NCBI GenBank assembly: GCA_023014335.1
Contig: JAECYW010000020.1
Coordinates: forward strand, 868,001 to 932,000
Length of the DNA: 64,000 bases
Direction: 5' to 3'
From: Galerina marginata
Lineage: Eukaryota; Basidiomycota; Agaricomycetes; Agaricales; Galerinaceae
Each line of letters opens with the position of its first letter. The first letter of the stretch is position 1. Position numbers and translations under genes: made by a program. The notes under the pieces were generated by a model. That model was given only the letters and a program-made list of their open reading frames with translations. It was not told where the DNA came from and did not search any database. Shown here in pieces: positions 1 through 11,635 of the stretch.

Positions 1-1748
1 CAGAGAAGAGGGAAGATAGAAGAAGAGGAAAAAATCATGAAGCTGGTTAACAAGCTTGTTGCTCTGGAAATTAAGAAGGCCACTCCAGAGGTATGAAATT
101 TATTGCTTGCTTTTATGTTAATATATGATTTACATGACTCTGGAAACCAGGCAAAAAAGTATGCAGAGGAGGCTACCAAATTCGAGGAACGGGTCCAACA
201 TGAAACGACGATAAAAATGAAAAGATTAGTTGCAAACGTATGAAGCATCCACTTGACTGTTTCGTGAAGTCACAATGATTTTAGGTGATCGGAGATCTCC
301 TTCCAGAAGCCGAAGAAGTTCACATTCATTTGTTGAACAAGCAGCCAGATTGCTTGGAGCGTTTGGAAAAATTGGAAACCAAATATGACGAACCAATCAG
401 TTCCGATGACTCTGAATTCAAAGCAATAGGTATGGAATGGATCTATGAACCTGGGGTACACGTGGGGATCGATGAAGTGGCTCTGGCGATTGATCCTGAT
501 GAAGATGCCATTGTCTTCATGATACGGATACAGTATGTGATAATAATTCTATCTGCATATGGATGACGGACAGTCATTTGAAACCTAGATCTTTCCAGTG
601 GAAATCACCCACTGAAATCCATGACGATAGCTGCATGGAAGTTCTTACTACCCTCATGGATTGGACTTTTGCAGTCCCTCCCATTCAAAGCAACGCTGCT
701 CATAAAGTAGAGTTTTTTTTTTGATCTGCTTTTAATCTTCTGACCAAGTCTATGAAGCGGCCAAATGTCCTAGGTAAAATAGACCCTAAAAACATGCCAG
801 GCGAACATGAAAAGCCTACTACATCTTCTTCACCACCACGGAAGAAGAAAGGTACGATGTTCGGGATGGGCTGGCATGGTTCTATGGAGAAGGGGATCGA
901 CCTCCCTTCTTATGCAGCACGAGCTTCCCGAAGTGGGAAAATGCTGTATGTATGAATTTGCTCAAATTTCAATGTTTTCAGTTTCAAACGTATCCTAGCT
1001 ATGCAAATTGTCTTTCTAAATTGCCAAATGTTGTAAATTTCTACAGTTTGGGGCTTTTTGCACTCCACCCAAAGGCGTATTTCATGATGAAGGATACATC
1101 AACTTGGTGAGTATTACTGCCTTAACATATTTGTGACACCTAACAACTATACAAGGAACGAAGTGCCTTCATTTGGAGATACCAAGTTCAATGGATTATC
1201 TGTAGAAGAAGCTTTTGCAAATTGCCTTACTATCACCCGAGACGACTTTTCCAACTTCCTACACAACGATAATGACCACCTTCCAATAGCATATGGTCTA
1301 TGGTGGCCAGCTTATTATGATTCTCCCCAAAAACGCTTCAGGCTGCACAGAGATAACGACCATGACAAAATTAAGGGCGGAGAGTTTATTTGGGGAGAGT
1401 ATAGGATTGGGGTTGACTTTAGTTGGTGGGTTTTGTATTTTATGCACCCACAAAATAAAAAGACAACCCAGCTTTTGTAATTCTAGCTGCGAGGGTCTTG
1501 TGGAGATCTACTGGCGGGGAAAAACTGACTACCATGCTACTTTGCAAAGCAGTGCGGATCCCAATGTGACTCGATTTGGCACCTCAATCCAGTTAACCGA
1601 GGCAGGTCTCAATGCCTGTAAGATGTTTTGGAAACGCGGGGGAAAAAAAGAGAGATTAGTAACCATGCAACAAAGGAGTGCTGTTAAAACCCAGAGGAAG
1701 ACAAGCAATTTCTCGAGGTCAAAAGCCAAAGGGAAAGTAACACTGTAA
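1..1748 (+). CDS. Tet-like 2OG-Fe(II) oxygenase domain protein, 5' end possibly outside the window
   Basis: Multi-exon gene. Clear introns are 91-150 and 238-284; a later one begins with GTGGGT near 1423 and ends near 1488; others in 540-1110 are less certain. The N-terminal part is charged and coiled-coil-like. A middle exon carries a GTMFGMGWHGSMEKG stretch that I recall from fungal Tet/JBP-type dioxygenases. The C-terminal half looks like the double-stranded beta-helix: HND at about 1261-1270 could be the HxD iron ligands, and a DYHATLQS...TRFGTSIQLT segment at about 1528-1596 would supply the distal His and the 2-oxoglutarate-binding Arg. Members of this family oxidise methylated bases in nucleic acids and expanded in Agaricomycetes together with DNA transposons. 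The coding frame seems open through the splices, so the gene may be functional, but exons 4-6 are uncertain and the family call rests on motif memory. Confidence 0.55.
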
Positions 1749-2133
1749 CGCAGGCTAAACGTGCCCTATGTCAATGACCATCGCCTTATTTACCAGTCCA
1801 TCAGTTTTCCTCAGAAATTTCAGTTACTTTTGAGACTTAACACCAAATGTAGTGCATCAGCGAAAGTGCATTGACCATACCTCGGAATACATACCCCTTA
1901 GAAGCCCACGATGACGTGCAAGGAGATCAAATTTTAAGCCACTATATGCGCGAGATCAAGGGAATACATGCGGCCAATTTGATCCGGAAGAGTAGACAGA
2001 ATTACGCGATGACGAAGAGTCATCAGCGAGCCGACCTTACCTCGCAATACACAGTCCATGGAAGGTCCATATGGCCCACATAGTGTAGAAAGATTTTAGC
2101 CGCCTTCTATCGGAATAGGTTCACATGATGGCC
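1749..2133. other. Intergenic stretch, no supported gene
   Basis: Only a short open frame at 1871-2083 is present, without recognisable similarity or splice context. It separates the 3' end of the oxygenase gene from the 3' end of the minus-strand gene to its right (convergent arrangement). Confidence 0.4.
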
Positions 2134-3488
2134 TCATTGACTTATGACTATCGCCTGGTAGGTGAGAAGAACGGTGTGGTGACTGTTGCGGGCCTGAAGA
2201 TCGAGGGGGTGGGTTAGTGAAAGAGCTGGGTCTTGCGCGGGGGTGGCGTGATCAGCTGCTACCGCAACGTCCATCTCCGCTTTGGCCTTCTGTGCCTCTC
2301 GCTCTCGGCGTTGGCCCCGTGCCGCACCTATATGGGTATTACATTTAGCCATGCTCCCAATGAAGGCGTGTTCTTACCATTAGGCATATATGCGATGGAA
2401 TCAGGTGTAACAGATGTCATTCTATTCATTTGACTTGTGAACTTTTCGTTTTCGTCTGGCCAGGTTCGCTTTTCAATGCGGAGCTTGGACACGTAAAAAT
2501 GTGCTTCCAGACCTAAGCCAAAATCATGAGCAACGAATAACAGACAGATAAAACGTATCATAACAAGCAAGGGGTTACGAAGCAGATTCTCTTCCGTCTG
2601 CTCGCAATCGTACCCGTCGTGCGGCCACAAAAACGATGGCATATCTCGCGATCTAACCTTCGCTGTCCCGTTGTCGAATTTTTTTAAGAACCTAGGTCGG
2701 CATCAGCACTGCTTGGGATATAGAACTTACTCAGCTGGATTGTTATCGAAGTAGTCGATGTAGCGGATAGGACAGGGGGACGACCCAGGACTGGATGCTT
2801 GAAACCGCGGGATTCACTCTTCTTCGCCCGTGCCGATATGGCGGACTCAGCTTGGTACCTGAGTCTGCCTCTTCGATGTAGACCAAGATAGAATTTGCAA
2901 GGCTAGATATATCTTCTGAGCGAGCAGCTGCAGAGCCAGCTATCATCTATGTTATATGATTATATGCATGAAATTTGCAGAAAGCTAGTACAAAATACTC
3001 ACCGCCTTTGCGAGGTCGTCCTTTCGGTCAACATTTTCTGGGTCCAAGAAGGAAGGAATATCTTGCTCAAAGCACGTTGCACTATGCGCCATGCCCTTGT
3101 AAATTTTGAGTGTGGCCTGGTACTTATGATGAAACCTGAGGACAACAGAATAATTAGGGTCATTCGAGTTGGATATACGCGGCGCTGATCCACTCTTTCT
3201 TGGAGAGTTCTCCGTGTTCTCCGAATGACTGACCTATCCAGGCAAGCCCCATTTTCAAGACACCGTACCAGTTTACGAAGGGATTCTGGCTGCGTGTCCA
3301 CCACCGCGCAAACTTGGTGTATGACTTGAGAACTTCGCTGTAGATGACCATACAATGAGCTTGCAAGAGAGTCACGCAGTCTGCTTTTGTTTCCCCACTC
3401 CGTCTAAGGCTTTACTGAGCGTATCTTTACGTTTTGCGGTAAGTGCATCGGAATTTTCTTCAGGAGAGGCGACGTCCGTGGAGGGCAT
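2134..3488 (-). CDS. Unassigned multi-exon gene
   Basis: Read from an ATG at 3488-3486 (MPSTDVASPEEN). A GTGACT...TACAG intron near 3374-3337 joins in frame to an exon rich in aromatic residues (FARWWTRSQNPFVNWYG). A second intron follows near 3183-3141, then an exon ending in DRKDDLAKA, then an intron ending near 2945. Further downstream, exons from 2642 to 2134 join across introns at about 2586-2522 and 2383-2332, ending in a hydrophilic tail. The two halves may be one gene or two. The helical, charged protein has no motif I recognise. Intron sizes and phases are consistent, so transcription is plausible. The exon structure between 2640 and 2850 is unclear. Confidence 0.35.
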
Positions 3489-3902
3489 GATGGTGGTAGA
3501 GAAGAAAGAAGAAAGAAGTGACTCAAGTGAGGAGTCGAGTCGCAATTTCAGTCAGTCGCAATGGCAAAGCGAACGCGGTCATGTGATCAACCCTGTCTTA
3601 AACCTCGACTCTTATGTTTATCTTGAATCCTTGATGGTACTCTGTGATGCATGTCAACATCCTTGCAAGGGCTTCAAGGCCTTGCCAAACATCGAAACAG
3701 CTGCATTGCAAGGCCTCCACACAAAAATCACAGGAAATCATACAAGGTCATGCAAACATGCGAAAAAAGCGAGAGAACGAAAGGACTAACAGAGACATAC
3801 GTTCTCGTGAAAGGGAAGTGGCGCCGCCTTCCGATCTGGTAGGTTGATCCATAAAGCCTTTATTCCGATTTCACTAACTTCAAGAGCCAGGTAAATGTTG
3901 CA
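3489..3902. other. Intergenic stretch, no supported gene
   Basis: Open frames here (for example 3355-3789 +) overlap the antisense exon of the neighbouring gene or are short and basic. This interval probably holds the promoter of the minus-strand gene and the 5' flank of the Plavaka relic. Confidence 0.35.
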
Positions 3903-5660
3903 ATGGATATCGATCCTGCGCCTGCTGAGCCCGATGTCCCAGCTCCAAAAGCGCCTACTCCTCCACGTTCTGTTCCCCCGCCTATGACCAGACGCGCAAG
4001 TTTCCTCGAAAGTTCACGGATTTTTTGCCAAATTCGACGACCCGTCTTCCTCACATCCCTGAACGCGAACTGCCAGCACCAAAGCCGGCCCCTAGACGGA
4101 AGAATAATTCTCCTGAACCCATTGCTGCATCTCCGGAACTGGAACCAGAACACAGCCAAACGAATTTGGCCTTTGTCGCGTCTACGCCTCGTATCTTAAC
4201 CAAGGAAATCAATGACAATGGCAACCTTGACAATTTATGCGACTCCCCTGCGCTGGCAACCGCTCAAAGCTCTGATCCGGGTCGTTTGTGGAAAGTTCTA
4301 GGTGTTAATCCAAGTCATGTGGACTTTTTGCCCCGTTTATGAACGCTACAGTTTTTCGGCTTCTAAACTGGTTTTACTCCGGGTCAAACTTGAAATCCGT
4401 CGGACAGTTCAATCGACTTGACTTGTCAACGATGTCATACTTGCCGAGGACTTCGACCGCCAACGCCTTAAGGACTTCATCGCTAAACAAGAACTTCAGT
4501 GGCTTGACAAAGAAGACAAGAAATCCTCCCTTTCGCAGAAGAGAACGGGTAGAAAAAGTCGACGGTAAAAACTTTCCCTCTCCGGCAGAGCGTATTAAAC
4601 ATCGGTCATAGGCAGATGCGCCCATCTTAGAGGTTCCGAACATCCACCACCGCAGTCTCGTAGAAGTAATCACCTCCGCATTCAAGGACGCGTCATTACC
4701 GAACTGTATAACGCAGACGCTTTCATTGAAGAACACATGAAAATCTGAAAGCAGCCGCCTGAACCTGGTCCTCACCTCGAGACCGGTGTTATTGTCATGA
4801 TGCTATGGTCTGATTCAACCCATCTTGCAAACTTCGGCGATGGATCTCTCTGCTCAGCTTACCTGTTCTTCGGGAATTATTCCCAGTATTTTCGAGGAAG
4901 TCCCAATAACTTTGCTGCTCATCACATCGCATGCTTTCCCTCGGTTCGTTTATTTTGTTTATTCTCAGGCCAAATCTCACGTCTATTTGATAGACAGCTC
5001 CCATCGGATCTTTAAGATATTTACATGAAGGCATTTGACGGTCTTGCTGCATCAGCCGCAACTTACCATCAGATACCTTGCTCGATGCCCATGCCCACGC
5101 TGTGGTATTCAAAAGTGTCTTATCGGTGGTTTAGGAACTCATGTTGACAACCGAAGACGCCAGCACATTCGGGTTGATAGACAGCAGCGCCAGGAGAAGG
5201 TCGAAATTAGTCGGAAATGGATATTTGTGCACGGAAAAGGTGTTAAAATTAAGCCCATCCAGGATTTGCTCCAGGAAGGTTCATATATCTCGACTCAGGT
5301 ACGTTTACTAATTTCTTGGCCGCTTACCTGTCTAATTTCTCCGTATTAAAAAGCGTTTTCCGCCCCGCTTTTCCAGTTCGGCTTCAACTTTTTCTCTATG
5401 TTTGTGCTGGACTTGCTTCATGAGTTGGAACTGGGTGTCTCGCAGGCGATTTTTACTCACCTCATCCGAATTTTATATGCTATTGGTGCAAATTGCATTC
5501 AAACACTTAATTGGAGGCGCGTGACTTCTGTTCATTTTGATAGTTGATGCGTTTCAAGTGTTCAATGCCTGTTTTCGGAGGTTTAATCCCTGGCCGAGAC
5601 GACCAATTAGTGCAGGACATGCTCTTTACCCTATGCACTTGGCATGCCTATGCGAGGTAT
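3903..5660 (+). pseudogene. Degraded Plavaka-type (CACTA clade) transposase
   Basis: A chain of fragments in shifting frames follows the order of the common Agaricomycete Plavaka transposase. It starts with an acidic proline-rich N-terminus (MDIDPAPAEPDVP at 3903) and a DFLPNSTTRLPHIP segment near 4018. Next come a NATVFRLLNWFYSGSN segment near 4341 and a HHRSLVEVITSAF-like segment near 4645. The hallmark WSDSTHLANFG at about 4806 is followed by a CPCPRC cysteine pair near 5089, a DLLHELELGV segment near 5408 and a QDMLFTLCTWHAYA segment near 5610. Each step needs a frameshift or crosses a stop, and the 3' third is missing, so it is a relic. A diverged piece of the same family lies at 15955-16290. 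The family name is from memory of these conserved blocks. Confidence 0.75.
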
Positions 5661-6110
5661 CTTTTGTGTATTCCTAGTCCCATAATTTAGACCTACACTA
5701 TTATATGTTCAGTTCACTCATTCAAATGTGTGCATGGTTTTAATAAATGTATATCATTCTACTTACAAACATTGATCTAATACATTGATATATAATAGAG
5801 TGGGATGGGGTGAGCAGTGGCGGCACAATTCCAACACTTAATATTATTCCCTACACCGGCGCGGTTGGTTTTCGCACCAATGTGGGGCTCCTCTTGTCAT
5901 CTGGTGGTGTGCTCACATTCTAGTTGCATCTACGTACCCCAACACCCGCATGGTGGGTTCCTTGTCGATGTGGGGTACTGGGCACAACGGCCGTCGTCGC
6001 TGACGGTAGGCAGGTGCGCCGTCTCGTCGCCTCCCCATAATCATCCCACACCTGCGGTGAGTTCCCGCTTACGTGGAGGTACTGGGCGCGTGGCGGCGGT
6101 CGTGGCAAGT
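5657..6110. repeat. Dispersed repeat, copy 1
   Basis: Starts with an AT-rich block (TATCTTTTGTGTATT, then CACTATTATATGTTCAGTTC) and passes into a GC-rich block with GTGGGGT and ACGGCCGTCG motifs. The same succession of blocks recurs at about 25670-26330. It begins exactly where the Plavaka relic ends, so it could be the 3' end of that element family or a separate non-autonomous element. No terminal inverted repeat was identified. Confidence 0.55.
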
Positions 6111-6681
6111 GGGGGGCATGGTTGCCGAGACGCTGACTGGGGCTGCATACCCTCACAATAAACTCACATTCCACAAACTCGAAATAAAAAACATCAAGGA
6201 CGGGTTCAATCCGGAGGACTACCTTAAATGGTTCCTATGCAACCCTCCCACATGCATTTTTGTGTATTCCCAGTACTCCAAGTTCGATCACATTCGCGAT
6301 CCCGCCCTCACCATCACGTCATCCCCTGTCAATCTCCAAGATTATCCCGCTCCTTTCCCTCCGCTCAAGGCCCAGTTCGATGCATTTCGGTCAGAAATTA
6401 ACTTCTTCAATTCTTTTGACATGGCTTTTCCGAATCTGGCCTCTGACGAGATGTATTAGACGTAGCATTTGTCAGAATATAATTTTTGATCTGGGCATCA
6501 CCCTAATCGAATGCTAAATTCGCATAAGCTTTCGAATAAACTCCAAGATATTCATCGGGTGCTAAATCCATGTCAAACTTTCAAATAATCTTCCGAGTTT
6601 TCGGCGTCGTCGGATTCCAAAGTCTCCCTTCTTAAAACAAGTGCCTGCGTTCTTGAATCCCATCCCTTCGATATTTTCCCC
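6111..6681. other. 5' flank of the first MYND gene, possible coding scrap
   Basis: A forward open frame to 6459 contains a non-repetitive stretch (EIKNIKDGFNPEDYLKWF onward) that could be an exon remnant, but no partner exon or family was recognised. The remainder is AT-rich upstream sequence of the gene starting at 6682. Confidence 0.3.
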
Positions 6682-7437
6682 ATGCCTACACTTTACGAAC
6701 GCGAGCGCAATTATTGCAATGCCGATGGGTGTCTGAATGTCATTATGAACCCAATTCGCTGCCAGCATTGCCCCGAGGTTGCCTCGAATGAGGATACTTT
6801 GCCGGATCCCCTTTTTTATTGCGTACGTGTTTTCACTACCTTTCTCACTCCTCGTTCAAATGTGTCTTTGTTTTTTTGGTCGCAGAGTAATGAGTGTGCA
6901 GATAGGCACTGGCCCTCGCATTCGAAATTCTGCGGCGTTGGGGCTCCTCATGCTAGGCCCCGCCTTGCGATCGCATGGCACAATCGCCACGAGGACCGGT
7001 TGCTTAAGCTCGCCGTCGAACTTTTCCGCCTTTCGGACTCGGATACCTCCAGCGAAAAGGCACGATTTGCCGAGTTCTCTCAACGTTGCAAGGAATACTT
7101 CATTTATGTCGAACTCAAGACATTTGATTGCCCGCCGGCGCTGCAGGATCACAACCGAGTCCAGCTCCGATCTATAAGCTGCACCAAGATATCCAAACTC
7201 CCCGAGCGCATGAAGAATAAGATATTTCCGATCTTCCGAAAGGAGGAATGTCCAGTCGCGTTTCTTTACGTCCTCAACTCTCACTTCCCCAACCGAGACC
7301 CCGTCGTACGTTCATGCACCATTTATTGCAGCCTCGACTGTTTCCCCGCCCCTCTCGAACCCAACCAAGAATCGCTTTTACTCGCGGACCTGTTTAGATC
7401 GTATACCGAGGACTTATATAGGGTGAGAGCGACGTAA
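6682..7437 (+). CDS. MYND zinc-finger protein
   Basis: Two exons, 6682-6822 and 6886-7437, giving 230 residues. The 63 bp intron (GTACGT...CGCAG) is a multiple of three and splits the zinc finger between YC and SNEC. The N-terminal MYND finger shows C12-x4-C17, C27-x2-C30, YC47-x3-C51 and HWPSH59-x3-C63, the complete set of zinc ligands. MYND fingers bind short proline-rich peptides in partner proteins. The C-terminal 165 residues are unassigned, with no SET or other catalytic motif. It is followed 170 bp downstream by a second MYND gene in the same orientation, suggesting an old tandem pair. The start was chosen as the first ATG before the finger. Confidence 0.8.
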   Translation: MPTLYERERNYCNADGCLNVIMNPIRCQHCPEVASNEDTLPDPLFYCVRVFTTFLTPRSNVSLFFWSQSNECADRHWPSHSKFCGVGAPHARPRLAIAWHNRHEDRLLKLAVELFRLSDSDTSSEKARFAEFSQRCKEYFIYVELKTFDCPPALQDHNRVQLRSISCTKISKLPERMKNKIFPIFRKEECPVAFLYVLNSHFPNRDPVVRSCTIYCSLDCFPAPLEPNQESLLLADLFRSYTEDLYRVRAT

Positions 7438-7610
7438 ATACTTAAAATGTCATTATTCGGACAATTGCATTTTTTATACTTGATTTACGACATTGAGTGA
7501 GTCAGACAATTAAGGTAAGGCAGACGATTTGTCCCTATTGACAGAACACGCGTACAATAAAAACGAGCCCGTTCCTTTCTTCCCTCTATCTCCAGTTGAA
7601 CCCTACCAAA

Positions 7611-8393
7611 ATGTCCAAGCGACCAGAGCGACCAGAAGTCACTCGCGCGTGCTTTTCTTGCACTGCGCTTCCGCCGAAAGAGATGAAAGCCCTTCGTTGC
7701 GCCCGGTGCAATCGGGCGTATTACTGCGTGCGTAATTATAATGTGATTTCCACCTCAACCACTGAAGCCATTTTCTCATAGAACCGGGAATGTCAAAAGA
7801 GACATTGGCCATTCCATAAACCCTACTGCCATCAGGACGGGGTCTCGCCAGCCCCACAGGACGACTTAGGCGTAGCCTACCTTGGGCACAGCAATAGGAT
7901 GGAAATACTGGTCGCTGCCTCTATTGGCATGCTTCTCTGCCAGGCGTCGTGGATCTCGAACGATCAAGGCCACCGTCTCGCTGCTTTGGAGAAGGTTTCG
8001 CGCGAGAACTTCCCCTGTTTCGTTTTCACGATCCCCGAGCTCCATGTGAATTTTGCTAAGCATACTCGGCTGCTCCTTGCACCGAACGAGTGCCAGCTGG
8101 TCCCCGCAGGAGATTTCATAAATCTATCCCCAATCTCCCCTTCCTTTCCCATTGAATCAGGGAATTTCTCGCTTAAAATCATCCTTCGGATTTTCCCTAC
8201 AGAACGACGCACCCTACCGATTCATCAAATGATCGAAGTCCACATCGACCCTCGGGCCTATCTTAAGCAACCGAAAGGTGGCTGGATCGCACTGCTCTGC
8301 GGACTATTGCAAAACGATTTATGGATCGTTCAGACTGGCAACGACATCGAGAGTCAGTTTGCGGCTATAGATTCTTTGGGGAAAAATACGTGA
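7611..8393 (+). CDS. MYND zinc-finger protein
   Basis: Two exons, 7611-7727 and 7782-8393, giving 242 residues. The 54 bp intron GTGCGT...CATAG sits at the same place in the finger as in the upstream neighbour (after YYC). The finger is complete: C14-x2-C17, C30-x2-C33, YC39-x3-C43 and HWPFH51-x3-C55. The remaining 185 residues are of mixed composition without a recognised domain. They include a region resembling the C-terminal part of other fungal MYND-only proteins, with no catalytic residues visible. The identical intron position supports tandem duplication, though the tails have diverged strongly. Likely a protein-interaction adaptor; substrate unknown. Confidence 0.82.
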
Positions 8394-8753
8394 AGTGGAA
8401 GTCTTGAGTTGGTAGAGCCGTAGTTCCGTAATTCCTTTTTGATAAGTTTAATTTCTTAATTGTAGTCTATGTCTTTTTTCTCTGTCATGTATTATCTCCC
8501 TTTCCCCGCAGATCCCGCTGTGGGTCCACGCGGTATAAATCTAATCTAATCTAATCTTAGATTCGTGGAAAAATTTATCAATGTGCGATTGCGATTGCTT
8601 CATATGGCACCCAAAAGCTCCGATGTCCCAAATAGTAACCTCACCCAAATTTAGGATATTGCGAAACAAATGGTGAGAGATTTCCAAAAGGGTGTTGATT
8701 CAATCTTACAAAGCCAAAAGTGTGCTTAAATGGTTCGTCGGCACTAAATATAC
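8394..8753. repeat. Intergenic region with LINE-like 3' tail
   Basis: At 8522-8549 the sequence GGGTCCACGCGGTATAAATC is followed by CTAATCTAA repeats. The same 28 bases with one change occur at 29669-29696. A conserved short end followed by a simple TCTAA-type repeat is characteristic of the 3' tail of non-LTR retrotransposons, so this is probably a 5'-truncated LINE or SINE remnant. The rest of the interval shows no gene. Confidence 0.4.
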
Positions 8754-10660
8754 CTAGCATAGATCCAAGTCATTCGATTCCTCCCCACTCGACTCGGATC
8801 GTCTATCCTCCTCCTCTTGCTCTTCTTCCTCGGGATCGTCAGACCTGGGGTTGAGCATGGCATAGTACTCGTCGCAGAAGTCGTCGCGGATTCCGAGCTC
8901 CTGAAAGACCTCTCTGACTTGATGAAAACGCTGAACGGCAGCATCAATCCGGAGAAGGACGTCCTCGTCAATTTGCGAACGACGAACAAGGTAGCAAAAC
9001 TCCATAAATTCACTGATAGCGTTAACCATTGCAGGAGGGACAAGGCATGCGATGGCGGGAAGAAAAACCTTCATTAACGCCTTGGAGTCATTGCCGGTCC
9101 ACTGCTTGAATCCGCGACCTTCAGGAAATCGTCGTAAGCCAGAGAACGCAGCAGCAGCAGCAATCCTATTCAAGGGATGGGTCTCAGGGATGTCGGTTTT
9201 TTTGAAGGATAGTCATTACGTACCGTCGATCCATCTCTGTGATCAGCCGCTTCCCATTGGGCTGAGCCTCCATCCACTCAACTACCCAGGCGACGAGATG
9301 ATCTTTGAAGGTCCCTTTGATGATTTGGTGCAATAAATCTGGGGATAGTAGTTCGTGGATATTGGCACGCGGACAGTGAGCAGTAAACGGCTGTTCATGT
9401 TGAATTAGCATACACAAGGCTGCTCTCAGACCGTCGGACGTACCGTGACATCTGCAACAATTCCGTATCCCTCAGACAATTCCTTAGTATTTCCACCATA
9501 CGCATCATACACGGCTTGAGTATGTTCATGTGAACGCTGAGTGGAATCATGGCTATCAATATCGTTGGCTGGCGCGGTACATCTAGATAGGAACAATAAA
9601 TAGGATAACGGTTGGGTTGAATTCATGAACATACCTGGCGCACCATCCCGAGATTACACAGGCCAGAAGACATTGTTCAGGATAGTCTGCAATATAAGGA
9701 CCAAGTCCGTATATTACACAAGGATAATGCCCATCACCACAACGTGTCACTCGAGGTTTCGTCATCCAGGGCTTCAGGGGAGAGAGTATTCTGGCAAGTG
9801 ATGCATGAAACAACTGGCGCCGGAATTTTCGAAACTCGGCACTGTCGCTTTGATCCTTTTCAGCTTAAATAACAAGACGACATCAGTCCATTCAATCAAG
9901 TGTCTAAATGGCTTACTTTTTGGTATGGACAAAAATCCAATAACTGCTAAGGCGTTGCGGTGGGCTCGTCGAACATGATTCTGAGTGTTGCCATTTGATG
10001 CATAGAGAGGATAGTATTCGTTATGGCCAGTGCCAACAGAAACTGTGGTCTTGTCGGTCCCAAGGACGACAGGAGCAAACATAGCGCCATGGGTGCTTGG
10101 ATCTTCTGCGATTATATCCTACAAGTCAAAGATCAAAATAAGCTGCGTCAAGATGAGTGAAGTAGAATACCGATTGCTCCCAAGCCCACTGTCCCGACAT
10201 CAAATCGGTATATTGGCGCTTTTTATTGCGACCCATGACTTGTTTCGCAGCATAGTCGGTTTCGGCCGCAAAGGGTTTCGAAACCAAACCTCATAATCCT
10301 TCTTCATCCAACTCTTCTCACCGCTTGCAGGTACATCCCCGCTGTAAGAAATCTTGAAACCCTCCCAGGGTATATCACCGAGGGGAATGGAATCTATCTG
10401 GTTGAGCATATCCTTGCCAGAGCTGAAGGGCAGCCCTTCGCCATCTTGAGATTGCTGCCAAGCAGACCATACATCCATAAGAATGTCCACGTTTCCTGTC
10501 GACATTTGCTCGCGAGTAAAAAGAAAATCGGCAAGTTGAAAGTCTGGCTCTTCAGCAAAGGGAAAATAATCGTCTTCAGCACGAGACTCTGGAGCTTCGG
10601 GTGGAGCATTTGGTGGTAAATCGTATCCATCAGAATCGCATGGTACACCTGGACAAGTAG
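8754..10660 (-). CDS. Plavaka-type transposase, nearly intact, C-terminally altered
   Basis: Read from about 10650 to the stop at 8754. In order: an acidic N-terminus (DDYFPFAEEPDFQLADFLF), a YEVWFRNP segment, a MSGQWAWEQ segment, an intron near 10180-10130, the hallmark LGTDKTTVSVGTGHNEYYPLY near 10055, an intron near 9919-9867, YGLGPYIADYPEQ near 9700, an intron near 9635-9585, then IHELLSPDLLHQIIKGTFKDHL near 9340 and FKQWTGNDSKALMKVFLPAI near 9100. These blocks match the second common Plavaka subfamily of Agaricomycetes, which encodes a DDE transposase. One frameshift is needed near 10262. The expected C-terminal region after the QELGIRDDF segment is replaced by an acidic EEEEQEEED tail, so the protein is probably inactive or non-autonomous. 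No terminal inverted repeats were found. Confidence 0.75.
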
Positions 10661-11239
10661 AAAGATCAGAAAAGAGAGAAACTAAAGGGGTACTTCATAC
10701 CATCGAGATACGGGTGTGTTTGAACATATATTCCGCTTCTCCCAACTCTGCCACAGAAAGGTAAAGGTGGTAAGCAGAAGAAGAAGGGTGTTGATAAAAG
10801 ACAAGAAGTCCGGCGTCTTCGGGAAGAATACAACGAGGTTGACAAGGCTGAGAACGTTCCAGGCTTGAAAAGGAAGAGTTCCACCGGTCCCACGTCCAAC
10901 ACCGGGTATGACTCCCTTGCTATTCTTGACCACTCACTGATGTATTGTTAGGAGCGTCAAAACCAAGAAGAACAAAGCCGAACCACCATCTGGGGTTACT
11001 CGCCACTGGGAAGATGATCCGCTCCTCCACCCCCAACCTCGTACTAAGCGCACTCAATCCTCCAGCTCTGCGTCTTCTTTCCCTGTCACAAACAATCCAA
11101 GCGATGTCGAAATGGAGTTAGCAGATGCCAACACGGATTCATCAGCATTTCGTGAAGGTGGAATCTCCTCAGATAACGACAGCATCGAGCTCAAAACCCT
11201 GGTGAAGAAAGGTTCAAAAGGAGGCACCGCTTCCTTCCG

Positions 11240-11403
11240 TTAGCCAAGGTGCAAACAACCCGTGAGCACCAGCGTCCAGCCGAGCGGTAAACATAGAACC
11301 GCGATTTCGTATTCTCACGGTTCTTCACCTTTGCTGTCACCTTCCGCGCCTCAAAATCATACATTACACATTCGTTTATAAGATTTCTCGCATACTAATT
11401 GTT
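11240..11403 (+). repeat. Split direct repeat A1
   Basis: 164 bp beginning TTAGCCAAGGTGC and ending CATACTAATTGTT. Matches 13889-14052 with a single A/G difference seen. Confidence 0.85.
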
Positions 11404-11635
11404 CTTTTTCTATCATGACTGACTCCTCGCACGCCCACTTGGGTCTTAGGTTACCTTCGGACGTTGGATCTACCACCAGAGCCAACGGAGGTTCTAACAC
11501 CCAGAACACCCAACTGGCGACACCCTCGGCGACTCAAGCTCCAGTGCAAAGGTCTGCACCACCTTCGGCTACCACTTCCAACCGCACCAATCCCCAGCCA
11601 AACACGACTCTGCAGTCGCGGTCAGGAAGTGCTGT

